Origin: Cetobacterium somerae ATCC BAA-474
GTDB taxonomy: Bacteria; Fusobacteriota; Fusobacteriia; Fusobacteriales; Fusobacteriaceae
DNA: 36,824 bases
Assembly: GCF_000479045.1 (NCBI RefSeq)
Contig: NZ_KI518223.1
Span: 1 to 36,824 of the forward strand
Direction: 5' to 3'
In this document: positions 15,859 to 24,612 of the stretch, piece after piece
Layout of the letters: each line of letters begins with the position of its first letter
Position numbering within the stretch: the stretch's first letter is position 1
The notes under the pieces: generated by a model
The model's database searches: none
Seen by the model: only the letters and a program-made list of their open reading frames with translations
Told to the model about the DNA's origin: nothing
Translations under genes and position numbers: made by a program

Positions 15859-16920
15859 CTAAATCTCCCTCACTTTATCGTTATTATTAAGAAGATATTG
15901 TCCTTGAACAACAACTTTATCTCCCTCTTTAAAATTCTTAAAATATATTTCTTGAAGATTTCCTTGAGAGATTCCACGATCAACTTTATAAATGATGGAT
16001 TGATTGTCACGAATAACTGCAATATATGAGTAAAGATCTTTAATCATAACAGCTTCTTGAGGAACAAAAAGTCCATTAATTTCCGTTTGCTCCATTTCTA
16101 CTTTACCGTACATCCCTTTTAAAATAGATTTGTCATTATTTGGAATTTGTATTTTAATATTATATTTTTTTGTATTAGTATCAGCAGATAAATTTATTTC
16201 ACTAACTTTTCCAATAACGGTTTTATCTAAATCTGAAATATAAACTTTAGCTTCTTTTTCAGGAGTTATATTTTTAATATCTTCTCCATTTACAGCAATT
16301 TTTATTTCCATTATATTATTTTCAATCACAGTTAACAGCTTAGAATTAGAAGGTATTTTTTCGTTATTTTTAATATCCAAATCCGTTATGACTCCAGATA
16401 TATCAGATTTTACAAAAAGTCTTTTATAATTATCATTGGCTCTTATAAAATTAGCTTCTGCAATTTTTAATTCCCCTAAACTTTGTTCCATATTATTTTT
16501 AGATTGAAGATATAGTTCCTCTGAAATAAGTTTCTTTTCAAATAAATTTTTATATTTTTCAAAGGAAATCTTAGATGTATTATAATTTGATCTAGATTTA
16601 ATTAGTGTACCTTCTGCTTCAAAATAGCTAGCTTCAGTAGCCGCATCTGTTAAAGTTAAAATAGTTGTTTCTGAATTAATTATATCTCCATTTTTATATT
16701 TAATATTTTTAGCATAACCTCCAGTAGGAGTTATAATACTAACCTCTTTTAAGGGATTTATATCGCCATTATAAATTTTAGTATTTTTAATATTTTGGAT
16801 TTTTAATTCTTGAACCTTAACATCTTTGATAATTTCAGATTTTACATCTTGAGTAACTTTTTTATCTTTACATCCAACTAAAATTAGAGTAAAAAAAAGT
16901 GTAAGTAATATTTTATTCAT
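15859..16920 (-). CDS. RND efflux membrane fusion lipoprotein (periplasmic adaptor)
   Basis: A 353-aa protein with a lipoprotein signal (TLILVGC, Cys17). An N-terminal half-lipoyl motif (INPLKEVSIITPTGGYAKNI, about 54-73) is followed by a coiled-coil hairpin (about 95-150) and the second lipoyl half (LFVKSDISGVITDLDIKN). The C-terminal beta-barrel and membrane-proximal domains close with VVQGQYLLNNNDKVREI. It bridges the RND trimer and the outer membrane channel. The stop lies two bases before the RND start, so the two are co-transcribed. GGAGG precedes the start by six bases. Confidence 0.92.
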   Translation of the reverse strand: MNKILLTLFFTLILVGCKDKKVTQDVKSEIIKDVKVQELKIQNIKNTKIYNGDINPLKEVSIITPTGGYAKNIKYKNGDIINSETTILTLTDAATEASYFEAEGTLIKSRSNYNTSKISFEKYKNLFEKKLISEELYLQSKNNMEQSLGELKIAEANFIRANDNYKRLFVKSDISGVITDLDIKNNEKIPSNSKLLTVIENNIMEIKIAVNGEDIKNITPEKEAKVYISDLDKTVIGKVSEINLSADTNTKKYNIKIQIPNNDKSILKGMYGKVEMEQTEINGLFVPQEAVMIKDLYSYIAVIRDNQSIIYKVDRGISQGNLQEIYFKNFKEGDKVVVQGQYLLNNNDKVREI

Positions 16921-16934
16921 TAAATCCTCCTGTA

Positions 16935-18173
16935 TTATTTTAAAAGTGATAGATATTGTTGATAGTATAAGAAGTAATCAAGTTGAGAGTTTATATGAGT
17001 AATTTGAGCCTCTCGAAGTTGTGATTCACTTTTTAAAAAATCAACAGAGTCAATAATTCTATTAGAAAATTTCTCTTTATCAATTTTAAATGTTTCAAAA
17101 GCTGTTAAAAGAGCCTTTTCATTTGTAATAATAACTTCTTTAGCTGTTATTAAATCTAAATAAGTAGTTTTAATCTGTTTTTTTAATATCTCTAGTGAAT
17201 CTATTTTTGAAATTTTTTGCTTTTCAATCTCTAAAGTTGACTCTTTATAACTATCAATGCCACTTCCAAAGTTAAAAATATCCCATTTAAAAGTAATACC
17301 AACTCTCCATTCCCAGTCATTATTAGATTTTGAAAAACTTGACTCCTCTAAAGATTCATAACCGTACTCTAAATCTACTTTAGGAAGAAAAGTGCTTCGA
17401 TTACTTTTAGAATTATACTCACTAATTAAAATATTTTTGTCTAGTTTTTTAGAAAGAGTACTATTTGATAAAGCTCTTTCAGTATCTTTTTTTAAATCAA
17501 TATTTATTGTCATAAAATTTGAAAAATTCATTTCTTTTAAAGTTATGTTTTCTTCAATATTTAATCCTAAAAGATTTTTTAAAGTAAGTTCTTGAGCAAT
17601 AATATTATTTTTAATTTTAAGGATTGATGTTTCAGTTTGATATAATGATGTTTCAATTTTCAAAACTTCACTTTTATCGATAAGACTAAGATTGTAAAAT
17701 TCTTGTTGTTTTTTTAATTCTTCTTGTTTCTCTTTTTGAGAAGTCTCATATACATTCAAAGTTTTCTTAAGTTGAAGACAGCTGATATAAGTTTGAATAA
17801 CATTTAACTCTAAATTAATATTTTGGGTAATATAGTCATTTTCTTCAAATTCTCTAAGAGCTTTACTACTTTTAATATTATAGTAAAGTTCACCACCTGT
17901 AAAAATAGGCTGTGATAGATAAATACCATTTTGAAAAGAACTATTTAAGTTTTTTGATTCATCATGATCAATGTACATAGTTTGTGCTCTAAGAGAGGGA
18001 AGAGCATTTTTAATTTTTACATTTTCATTTAATTTTTTTTGTTTTACAGTAATATTTTTTTCTTTGAGTTGTCGGTTGTTTTTTTTAGCTAAATCAATAG
18101 ATTTATCCAATGTTAACTCTATAGAAAAAGTAACTATATTTAATGTTAAAAATAGTAGTAGATATTTTTTCAT
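16935..18173 (-). CDS. TolC/OprM-like outer membrane efflux channel
   Basis: A 412-aa protein with a Sec signal (KKYLLLFLTLNIVTFSIE) followed by two long alpha-helical repeats typical of the OEP fold, e.g. LTLDKSIDLAKKNNRQLKEK at the start of the first. No lipobox is seen, so it is TolC-like rather than lipid-anchored. As the first gene of the operon it supplies the exit duct for the downstream fusion protein and RND pump. The gap to the fusion-protein gene is 14 bp. It starts after AAGGAGAAAC. Confidence 0.88.
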   Translation of the reverse strand: MKKYLLLFLTLNIVTFSIELTLDKSIDLAKKNNRQLKEKNITVKQKKLNENVKIKNALPSLRAQTMYIDHDESKNLNSSFQNGIYLSQPIFTGGELYYNIKSSKALREFEENDYITQNINLELNVIQTYISCLQLKKTLNVYETSQKEKQEELKKQQEFYNLSLIDKSEVLKIETSLYQTETSILKIKNNIIAQELTLKNLLGLNIEENITLKEMNFSNFMTINIDLKKDTERALSNSTLSKKLDKNILISEYNSKSNRSTFLPKVDLEYGYESLEESSFSKSNNDWEWRVGITFKWDIFNFGSGIDSYKESTLEIEKQKISKIDSLEILKKQIKTTYLDLITAKEVIITNEKALLTAFETFKIDKEKFSNRIIDSVDFLKSESQLREAQITHINSQLDYFLYYQQYLSLLK

Positions 18174-18210
18174 AGTTTCTCCTTATTAAAAATTAATTTC
18201 ACAATATGAG

Positions 18211-18241
18211 ATTATAAACTATAAAGTAAGTTGAGAGTCAA
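18211..18241 (-). promoter_or_regulatory. MerR-type promoter of the efflux operon
   Basis: On the minus strand TTGACT (18236-18241), a 19-bp spacer and TATAAT (18211-18216). The long spacer, the TTGACTCT start and the AACT-N8-AGTT dyad inside it match promoters activated by DNA-distorting MerR regulators. The MerR gene at the end of the operon is the obvious candidate. Confidence 0.65.
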
Positions 18242-18280
18242 GAAATTTAGATAATCAAAATAATAAAAATAGAACTTTAT

Positions 18281-18309
18281 TTGACAAAATGAATTTTAAT
18301 AGGGTATAT
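18281..18309 (+). promoter_or_regulatory. Promoter of the tryptophanase operon
   Basis: Consensus TTGACA at 18281-18286, a 17-bp spacer and GTATAT at 18304-18309 (TATATA one base on). It predicts an untranslated leader of about 90 nt. Confidence 0.6.
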
Positions 18310-18319
18310 AGAGTTACTA

Positions 18320-18400
18320 AGAATTTGAATAAAATTCTAAAAAGGAAATACCGTCCGCCTATCTGAAAACAGATGACCGGGGTAGACTAAAAACGGAGGT
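18320..18400 (+). promoter_or_regulatory. Structured leader of the tryptophanase mRNA
   Basis: AGAATTT-GAATA-AAATTCT (18320-18338) forms a perfect 7-bp hairpin. A second, unusually GC-rich fold follows: ATCTG-AAAA-CAGAT (18361-18374) is flanked by GTC/GAC (18353-18355 with 18385-18387), or alternatively CCGT (18351-18354) pairs with ACGG (18393-18396), the latter adjoining the GGAGG ribosome site. The two outer pairings are mutually exclusive, as expected of a switch. No tnaC-like leader ORF and no T-run are present, so control of translation is more likely than classical attenuation. The family is not recognised. Confidence 0.55.
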
Positions 18401-18408
18401 ATAACGTT

Positions 18409-19806
18409 ATGGCTATCAAGTATGTTCCAGAACCATTTAGAATTAAAATGGTTGAAACAATTAAAATGACTACATCAGAAGAGAGAGCAGAAAAAATTAA
18501 AGAGGCTAATTATAATCTTTTTAATTTAAGAGGAGAGGATGTTTACATTGATTTATTAACAGATTCAGGAACTAATGCAATGAGTCAAGATCAATGGGCA
18601 GGGGTAATGAGAGGTGATGAAGCGTATGCAGGAGCTTCAAGTTATTTTAAATTAGTAAATACTGCTAAGGATATTTTTGGATATGAATTTATTCAACCAG
18701 TACATCAAGGAAGAGCAGCAGAAAAAGTGTTATTTCCAACTTTTTTAAAGTCAGGACAATATGCAATTTCAAATATGTTTTTTGATACAACAAGAGCACA
18801 TGTTATCCTAGCAGGAGCAAGACCTTTAGATTGTGTAGTCCCAGAGGCAAAAGATCCAGGTAAAAGATCTAAATTTAAAGGAAATATGGATGTTGAAAAA
18901 ATGGAAAAATTAATACAAGAGTATGGCCCAGAAAAAATAGGATTAGTAGTATTGACTATTACAAATAACTCTGCTGGTGGACAACCTGTTTCAATGAAAA
19001 ATGCTCGAGAAGTCGCAGCTATTTGTAAAAAATATAATATACCATTAAATATAGATGCAGCACGTTATGCAGAAAATGCATATTTTATAAAAAGAGATGA
19101 GCCTGAATGTGCAAACATGTCGATAAAAGATATAATAAAAGAGATGTTTTCTTATGCAGATTTCTTCACTATGTCAGCAAAAAAAGATACAATAGTTAAT
19201 ATGGGAGGACTAATAGGAGTAAAAAATGCTGTAGAAAATGCAGATATGATCTTAAAAATAAAAGCAAATTGTATAAGTTTTGAAGGATTTACAACTTATG
19301 GAGGGCTTTCGGGAAGAGATTTAGAAGCACTGGCTATAGGATTATTAGAAGGAATCGATGAAAACTTTTTAAGATATAGAATTGGACAGATGGAGTATTT
19401 AGCTTCTCGTCTTGATGATGCAGGAATTATATATCAATCTCCAGTTGGTGGACACGGTGTATTTGTAGATGCTTCAAAAATTTTCCCCAATATACCATTT
19501 AATGAGTTTCCAGGGCAAGTCTTAGCTATAGAACTTTATAAAGAAGCTGGAATTAGAAGTTGTGATATAGGTTCTTACATGTTAGGAAATGATCCAGATA
19601 CAAATGAGCAATTAGAAGCAGATTTTGAATTTACAAGACTTGCTATTCCTAGAAGAGTTTACACACAAGCTCATTTAGATGTAATAGCAGATGCTTTAAT
19701 AGCGATAAAAGAGAGAGCTCATGAAATCACAAGAGGATACAGAATAACTTGGGAACCACCGATATTAAGACACTTCCAAGCTTCCCTAGAGATTATAGAA
19801 GATTAA
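18409..19806 (+). CDS. tnaA: Tryptophanase (tryptophan indole-lyase)
   Basis: A 465-aa PLP-dependent beta-eliminating lyase that splits L-tryptophan to indole, pyruvate and ammonia. The PLP lysine is in MSAKKD (Lys259). The close paralogue tyrosine phenol-lyase is less likely because the discriminating positions are tryptophanase-like: FFDTT at Asp126 (not FTTTR), [10 protein letters not shown] in place of the phenol-lyase Arg segment, and LRHF with His455 (not LRFF). Length is usual. It starts eight to nine bases after GGAGG and is followed after 21 bp by an NSS transporter, forming a tryptophan uptake/degradation operon. The GC-rich leader suggests RNA-level regulation. Confidence 0.93.
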   Translation: MAIKYVPEPFRIKMVETIKMTTSEERAEKIKEANYNLFNLRGEDVYIDLLTDSGTNAMSQDQWAGVMRGDEAYAGASSYFKLVNTAKDIFGYEFIQPVHQGRAAEKVLFPTFLKSGQYAISNMFFDTTRAHVILAGARPLDCVVPEAKDPGKRSKFKGNMDVEKMEKLIQEYGPEKIGLVVLTITNNSAGGQPVSMKNAREVAAICKKYNIPLNIDAARYAENAYFIKRDEPECANMSIKDIIKEMFSYADFFTMSAKKDTIVNMGGLIGVKNAVENADMILKIKANCISFEGFTTYGGLSGRDLEALAIGLLEGIDENFLRYRIGQMEYLASRLDDAGIIYQSPVGGHGVFVDASKIFPNIPFNEFPGQVLAIELYKEAGIRSCDIGSYMLGNDPDTNEQLEADFEFTRLAIPRRVYTQAHLDVIADALIAIKERAHEITRGYRITWEPPILRHFQASLEIIED

Positions 19807-19827
19807 AAAATAGTCTAGGGAGGGTTA

Positions 19828-21177
19828 ATGGAAGATATAAAGAATAGTGTAGAAACGGTTTTAATAGATGATAATAATAGAGATGGTTTTAAATCAAAAT
19901 TTGGATTTATTTTAGCTTGTATTGGTTCAGCAGTTGGAATGGGAAATATTTGGATGTTTCCATATAGAGTTGGGCAATTTGGAGGAGCAGCATTTCTTAT
20001 TCCGTATTTTACATTTGTTCTTTTAATAGGATTTACAGGAGTAATTGGTGAAATGACACTAGGGCGTTCTATGGGAACTGGCCCACTTGGAGCTTTTGAA
20101 AAAGCTTTTAAACAAAGAGGACTAAAAGGAGGAACAATAATAGGATTAATACCTGTTATAGGATCGTTAGCTATAGCCATTGGATATGCTATAGTTGTTG
20201 GTTGGATATTAAGGTATTGTGTTGTCTCTCTTTCAGGAGCAATCATTGAATCACAACCAGGTCCTTACTTTGGAGCTTTAGCTTCAGATTTTGGGAGTAT
20301 ACCTTGGCATGTAGCAGGTTTATTACTAACTTTTTCATTAATGGCTATGGGAATAGCAGGAGGAATCGAAAAAGTAAATAAAATATTGATGCCAGCATTT
20401 TTTGGATTATTTTTATTTTTAGCTATTAGAATATATATGTTACCGGGGGCGGAACAAGGCTATAGCTACTTATTTAATCCAGATTGGTCAGCTCTTAAAG
20501 ATATGAGAACTTGGGTTTTTGCTTTAGGACAAGCATTTTTTTCCTTATCTTTAGCTGGATCAGGAACTGTTGTTTACGGAAGTTATTTAAGTAAAAATGA
20601 AGATATAGTTAATTCAGCTTTAAATGTTTCTTTCTTTGATACATGTGCGGCAATGTTGGCTGCACTTGTAGTTATTCCAGCGGTATTTGCTTATGGACTT
20701 GAGCCTGGGGCAGGTCCAGGTCTTATGTTTGTTACTCTTCCTACAGTATTTCAAAATATGCCTGGTGGACAAATAATTGCTATAGTATTTTTTATAGCAG
20801 TGTTATTTGCAGGAGTAACTTCTCTTATGAATTTATTTGAAACTCCTGTTGAAGCTTTACAAAGTCGCTTGGGATTATCAAGATTAAAATCTATTGGAAT
20901 TGTTGCGGTAGTTTCATTTATAGTTGGAGTTTTTCTTGAAGGAGATGGATTATCTCCATGGATGGACTTTGTTTCGATATATATAATTCCATTAGGTGCA
21001 CTTTTAGCAGGACTTGTAATCTATTGGATTTGTAAATCTGGATTTGCAAGAGAACAAGTACAAATTGGAAGAGAAAAAAAAGTTGGAGCTTGGTTTGAAC
21101 CAGTAACAAAATATCTATTTTGTGGAATAGCAATAATAGTTTACATTATGGGAATTCTTTATGGAGGAATAGGATAA
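19828..21177 (+). CDS. NSS-family sodium:amino acid symporter (probable tryptophan uptake)
   Basis: A 449-aa membrane protein with 11-12 segments. The first carries the family sodium/substrate signature GSAVGMGNIWMFPY at residues 33-46; the second continues GGAAFLIPYF. Bacterial members (TnaT, LeuT, MhsT) import hydrophobic or aromatic amino acids with sodium. The Arg that usually forms the outer gate after NIW is Met43 here. It is co-transcribed with tryptophanase, so tryptophan is the most likely substrate (inference). GGGAGG sits five bases before the ATG. A terminator follows. Confidence 0.9.
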   Translation: MEDIKNSVETVLIDDNNRDGFKSKFGFILACIGSAVGMGNIWMFPYRVGQFGGAAFLIPYFTFVLLIGFTGVIGEMTLGRSMGTGPLGAFEKAFKQRGLKGGTIIGLIPVIGSLAIAIGYAIVVGWILRYCVVSLSGAIIESQPGPYFGALASDFGSIPWHVAGLLLTFSLMAMGIAGGIEKVNKILMPAFFGLFLFLAIRIYMLPGAEQGYSYLFNPDWSALKDMRTWVFALGQAFFSLSLAGSGTVVYGSYLSKNEDIVNSALNVSFFDTCAAMLAALVVIPAVFAYGLEPGAGPGLMFVTLPTVFQNMPGGQIIAIVFFIAVLFAGVTSLMNLFETPVEALQSRLGLSRLKSIGIVAVVSFIVGVFLEGDGLSPWMDFVSIYIIPLGALLAGLVIYWICKSGFAREQVQIGREKKVGAWFEPVTKYLFCGIAIIVYIMGILYGGIG

Positions 21178-21198
21178 AGTAATATTTAAATATAATCA

Positions 21199-21236
21199 AA
21201 GGTTGTAGAAATGAAAATTTCTGCAACTTTTTTTAT
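21199..21236 (+). terminator. Terminator of the tryptophanase operon
   Basis: GTTGTAGAAAT and ATTTCTGCAAC pair (one G-U) around GAAA, followed by seven T residues. Confidence 0.88.
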
Positions 21237-21250
21237 TAAGATGGTATAAT
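21222..21250 (+). promoter_or_regulatory. Promoter of the 102-aa gene
   Basis: Extended -10 TGGTATAAT (21242-21250). The -35 (TGCAAC, 17 bp upstream) is poor and overlaps the preceding terminator. Confidence 0.45.
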
Positions 21251-21276
21251 ATAAGAAAATAAATTGGAGGAAAATT

Positions 21277-21585
21277 GTGGAGAATAAAATTTTAAATGAT
21301 AAAGTAAAAGAAAAAAGATTTGAATTGATATTAAGAATATTTGATAAAATTGATTTTCAGAGAATTGAAGTTCCTGAAGAATATAGTAAAGATACTTTTT
21401 TTGATTTTTTAAAATGGAAAATAGGGACAAGCATATCTTTTAGATATGATAAACAATTAAATTTTATATATAGTCAAAAAAATGAAGGTTTACAGGAAAA
21501 GCTACTAAAAAATTTAGAATATGATTTTAGACAGGAACAGTTTGAAATTTTGTCAAATATCTATTTTGAATTCGGAAAAAAATAA
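21277..21585 (+). CDS. Hypothetical protein, 102 aa
   Basis: An unrecognised soluble, highly charged protein (many Lys, Glu, Phe) with a GTG start six bases after GGAGG. No signal peptide, membrane segment or cysteine is visible. The central IGTSISFRYDKQLNFIYSQ could be a beta hairpin, flanked by helices. It has its own promoter and lies 51 bp before the adenine deaminase gene; no terminator separates them, so the two may be co-transcribed. Confidence 0.7.
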   Translation: MENKILNDKVKEKRFELILRIFDKIDFQRIEVPEEYSKDTFFDFLKWKIGTSISFRYDKQLNFIYSQKNEGLQEKLLKNLEYDFRQEQFEILSNIYFEFGKK

Positions 21586-21636
21586 AGGTAACAAAGGCTC
21601 TTTACAGTAAAAAAGTTATAAAAAAGGAGTGATGAT

Positions 21637-23424
21637 ATGAAGCTTCAAGAACGCAAAGAGTTGGTAGAGGTTGCCCTAGGAAAAAGAGTAGCTGATTTAG
21701 TTTTAACAAACGGAAATCTTATAAATGTTTTTACTGGAGAAATTTATAAAGCAAATATTTATATTTATAAAGAGTATATAGCTAATGTAATACCTATAGA
21801 AGAAGATACTTTCATTATAGGAGAAAATATTGTAGATTTAAAAGGTAAGTATGTGGCTCCAGGGTTTATTGATTCGCATGTTCATATAGAGAGTAGTCAT
21901 TTAACTCCTAATAATTTTGCAGAAGTTGTTATACCTAAAGGGACAACTACTATAATTGCTGATCCTCATGAAATTGCAAATGTTTTGGGAATAGATGGAG
22001 TAAAATATATGATTGAAAAATCAAAAGGATTACCAATGAATCAATATTTTTTAATTCCTTCTTGTGTTCCTTCTGTATTAGGATTAGAAAATGCAGGAGC
22101 TGAATTTACACCAAATGATATAAAAAATATGTTTAATCTAGAACGAGTTTTAGGACTTGGAGAAGTAATGGATTTTATGGGAGTAATAAATCAAAGCAAA
22201 AGAATGACAAAAATAATAGATGTTGCAATAAGAAAGGGTGTTTTTGTACAGGGGCATGCTCCTGGTCTAAAAGGTAAAGCTTTAGCAGGTTATATTTGTG
22301 GAGGACCAATATCATGTCATGAGTCTACAGATGGAATAGAAGCTTTAGATAAGTTGAGAAAAGGGATGTTTTTAGATGCGAGAGAAAGTTCAATTTCTAA
22401 AAATATAACAAACATAGTAAAAGTAATAAAAACAATAAAAGCACCTAGAAATTTAACTTTATGTACTGATGATAGAGAGGCTGGAGATCTTTTAAAAGAA
22501 GGAAGTGTTAATCATTGTGCAGAGGTAGCTGTAAAAGCCGGATTAGATGCTGTAGATGCAATAAAAGCAATAACTTTGAATCCTGCTCAAGAATACAAAT
22601 TGGATAAAATAGGAGCTATTGCACCAGGTTATTTTGCAGATATAGTAGTATTAGATAGTATTAGGGATTTTAATGTGGTAAAAACTTTTTTTAAAGGAAA
22701 GTTAGTAGCAAAAGATGGAAAGCTAGTAGAAGAAATTACTTCTAAAATTTTAGAAGTAGAAGAGTTAAATAGCATTCATTTAAAAAATCTTAAATTAGAA
22801 GATTTTATGATAAAAGCTCCAATAGAAAATGGAGAGCTCGAAATAGAAGCTCTTGTTTATTTAAATAAAAATGATTTATTAACAGAAAGAAAAAAATTGA
22901 AAGTAAAAGTTTTAAATGAGTATGTTGATATTTCAGATTCTCCAGAATTAAACTATGTTGCGATAATAAATAGACACAAGAAGATTGATAATATCTCACT
23001 TGGAGTAGTAAAAAATTTTCATTTAAAAAAAGGAGCAGTAGGAACAACCTATTCCCATGATAGTCATAATTTAACAATTATATATAATAATCCATTGGAA
23101 GCACTAATAATATCTGAAAAAATAAAAGAAATAGGAGGTGGTATTGTAGTTGCAGAGAAAGCAAAGATTTTAAAAGAATTACATTTACCAATAGCAGGAA
23201 TGCTATCTAAAAATTCAGCAGAAGTTTTATCAGATGAAATAGAAGGAATGAATTCTATTTTAAAAGAAATGGGAATAGAGGCTGAGTCACCTATAACTAG
23301 ACCTAGTACAATTGCATTAATAGTTATACCAGATGTAAAAATAAGTGATTTGGGCTTAATTGATGTAAAAACTCAAGAAATTATAAAGCTATTTGATGAA
23401 CACGGTATAAATAATATATTTTAA
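21637..23424 (+). CDS. ade: Adenine deaminase
   Basis: A 595-aa amidohydrolase that converts adenine to hypoxanthine. Metal ligands are visible in PGFIDSHVHIESSHL (about 74-88) and ADPHEIANVLG (about 109-119), with GHAPGLKG near 206 and CTDDREAGDL near 275. The C-terminal domain has the family features HNLTIIYNN and LPIAGMLS. Length matches the Bacillus/E. coli Ade family. The start follows AAGGAGTG. It allows purine salvage and nitrogen release. No purine aptamer is seen upstream. A DsrE-like gene follows after 16 bp. Confidence 0.94.
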   Translation: MKLQERKELVEVALGKRVADLVLTNGNLINVFTGEIYKANIYIYKEYIANVIPIEEDTFIIGENIVDLKGKYVAPGFIDSHVHIESSHLTPNNFAEVVIPKGTTTIIADPHEIANVLGIDGVKYMIEKSKGLPMNQYFLIPSCVPSVLGLENAGAEFTPNDIKNMFNLERVLGLGEVMDFMGVINQSKRMTKIIDVAIRKGVFVQGHAPGLKGKALAGYICGGPISCHESTDGIEALDKLRKGMFLDARESSISKNITNIVKVIKTIKAPRNLTLCTDDREAGDLLKEGSVNHCAEVAVKAGLDAVDAIKAITLNPAQEYKLDKIGAIAPGYFADIVVLDSIRDFNVVKTFFKGKLVAKDGKLVEEITSKILEVEELNSIHLKNLKLEDFMIKAPIENGELEIEALVYLNKNDLLTERKKLKVKVLNEYVDISDSPELNYVAIINRHKKIDNISLGVVKNFHLKKGAVGTTYSHDSHNLTIIYNNPLEALIISEKIKEIGGGIVVAEKAKILKELHLPIAGMLSKNSAEVLSDEIEGMNSILKEMGIEAESPITRPSTIALIVIPDVKISDLGLIDVKTQEIIKLFDEHGINNIF

Positions 23425-23440
23425 TTACAAAGGAGAAAAG

Positions 23441-23791
23441 ATGATAGTCAAAGTAGTTTTTGATATTAATCAAGAAGAGCGTTGGTCTGTTCTTATAGGA
23501 AATTTAAAAAATGTAGTTAAGGGAATAAGAGAACTAGGTTCGGAATATTGTTTAGAAGTAGTTATTATGGGTACAGCTATTAATGGTATAAAAAAGTTAT
23601 CAGGTATATTAAAAAAAGAGGAACTGGAAGAATTAGTTGAAAAAAATGTAATATTTTCAGTTTGTAATAACACAATGAAAAAATATAATGTAAAAAAAGA
23701 AGACCTTTATGATTTTATAAAAGTTGTTCCTGCAGGTGTGATAGAGTTAATTTTGAAGCAACAAGATGGGTATAGTTATATTAAACCTTAA
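23441..23791 (+). CDS. DsrE/DsrF-like family protein
   Basis: A 116-aa protein with the single alpha/beta domain of the DsrE-like family (COG1416 type): VKVVFDINQEERWSVLIGNL at the start, then LEVVIMGTAI and the C-terminal VVPAGVIELILKQQDGYSYIKP, which is typical. The cysteine in IFSVCNNTM (about residue 75) lies at the position used as a sulfur carrier in some relatives, but function in this branch is not established. It is co-transcribed with adenine deaminase; the link is unexplained. AAGGAG lies seven bases before the ATG. Confidence 0.82.
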   Translation: MIVKVVFDINQEERWSVLIGNLKNVVKGIRELGSEYCLEVVIMGTAINGIKKLSGILKKEELEELVEKNVIFSVCNNTMKKYNVKKEDLYDFIKVVPAGVIELILKQQDGYSYIKP

Positions 23792-23794
23792 AAC

Positions 23795-23832
23795 AAAATG
23801 GCAACCAAATTTAAAGTTGGTTGCCATTTTAC
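23795..23832. terminator. Bidirectional terminator
   Basis: AAAATGGCAACCAA and TTGGTTGCCATTTT form a perfect 14-bp stem around an 8-base loop and end both the adenine deaminase transcript and the converging ABC importer operon. Confidence 0.93.
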
Positions 23833-24612
23833 TTAAAGATAACTAATACTCTCTAAAATATAATTAGGTTTATATATGGTATTAATTTCTTTTCCGGTAC
23901 CTTCACCACTTAAAACTAAGATTGTATCACAATTGTTTATATTTCCACAGGCTATGTCTGTATATAATCGATCTCCTACAATAACAATATCTTTTTTATC
24001 CAACCCTAACTTTTCAAGAGCATATTCTAGCATTATAAAATTAGGTTTTCCAAAATATGTTGGTTGTTTTCCCGTACAAACTTCAATCATATTGCAGATT
24101 GCTTTGCAATCTGGAAGATAAACTTTATTTTCAATCGGATAAACTAAATCTTCATTAGCAGCAAAGTATTTAATATCTTTTTTTAATAATTGACAAGCAG
24201 TTTCAATTTTTTTAAAATCTAACTCTGTATCTAAAGCGATAATTAATATATCAATATTATGATTATTAAAATCAGATACCTCATTTACAACTTGGATTCC
24301 TTTATTTCTATATAAATCTTTATATTCTTCAGTTCCAATGATATAAACTTTTTGATCACTATAATTTTTTTCAATATGTGATAGTAAAACCATTCCTGCA
24401 GTTATTATTTCATCTAATTCAGATTCAATTCCAAACTCTTTAAATTTTTCAACATATTTTTTAGGATTTTTTGATGAATTATTTGTAAAAAAACTTATTT
24501 TTTTTCCATTCATTCTTAATTCTTCTATTTTTTCTTTTGCACCTGGAATAAGAGTGTTTCCAAGTAAGATTGTACCATCGATATCAAAAAGATATCCCTT
24601 ATATTGTTTCAT
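23833..24612 (-). CDS. HAD subfamily IIA phosphatase (NagD/PgP-like)
   Basis: A 259-aa enzyme with the HAD nucleophile motif LFDIDGTILLGN (Asp10, Asp12), motif II FFTNNSSKN (about 41-49) and C-terminal motif III/IV KPNFIMLEYAL with VIVGDRLYTDIACG. The IIA cap between motifs II and III matches p-nitrophenyl phosphatase, glycerol-phosphate and NagD-type enzymes. Its start shares one base with the stop of the epimerase-like gene, so the two are translationally coupled. As the last gene of a family-1 ABC importer operon it probably dephosphorylates an imported or derived phospho-compound (inference). Confidence 0.88.
   Translation of the reverse strand: MKQYKGYLFDIDGTILLGNTLIPGAKEKIEELRMNGKKISFFTNNSSKNPKKYVEKFKEFGIESELDEIITAGMVLLSHIEKNYSDQKVYIIGTEEYKDLYRNKGIQVVNEVSDFNNHNIDILIIALDTELDFKKIETACQLLKKDIKYFAANEDLVYPIENKVYLPDCKAICNMIEVCTGKQPTYFGKPNFIMLEYALEKLGLDKKDIVIVGDRLYTDIACGNINNCDTILVLSGEGTGKEINTIYKPNYILESISYL

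Noticed and set aside
12921-15890. Several plus-strand open frames inside the RND pump gene
   Set aside because: All are mirror frames of a well-supported 1008-aa pump and show no family motif or ribosome site.
18310-18408. A TnaC-like leader peptide before tryptophanase
   Set aside because: No start codon with a ribosome site and no Trp-containing short ORF is present in the leader.
18409-19806. Tyrosine phenol-lyase as the identity of the PLP lyase
   Set aside because: The positions that separate the two enzymes (Asp126 in FFDTT, IGSYMLG, LRHF) are those of tryptophanase.
21586-21636. A purine riboswitch before adenine deaminase
   Set aside because: The 51-bp spacer is too short for the three-way junction and lacks its conserved loops.
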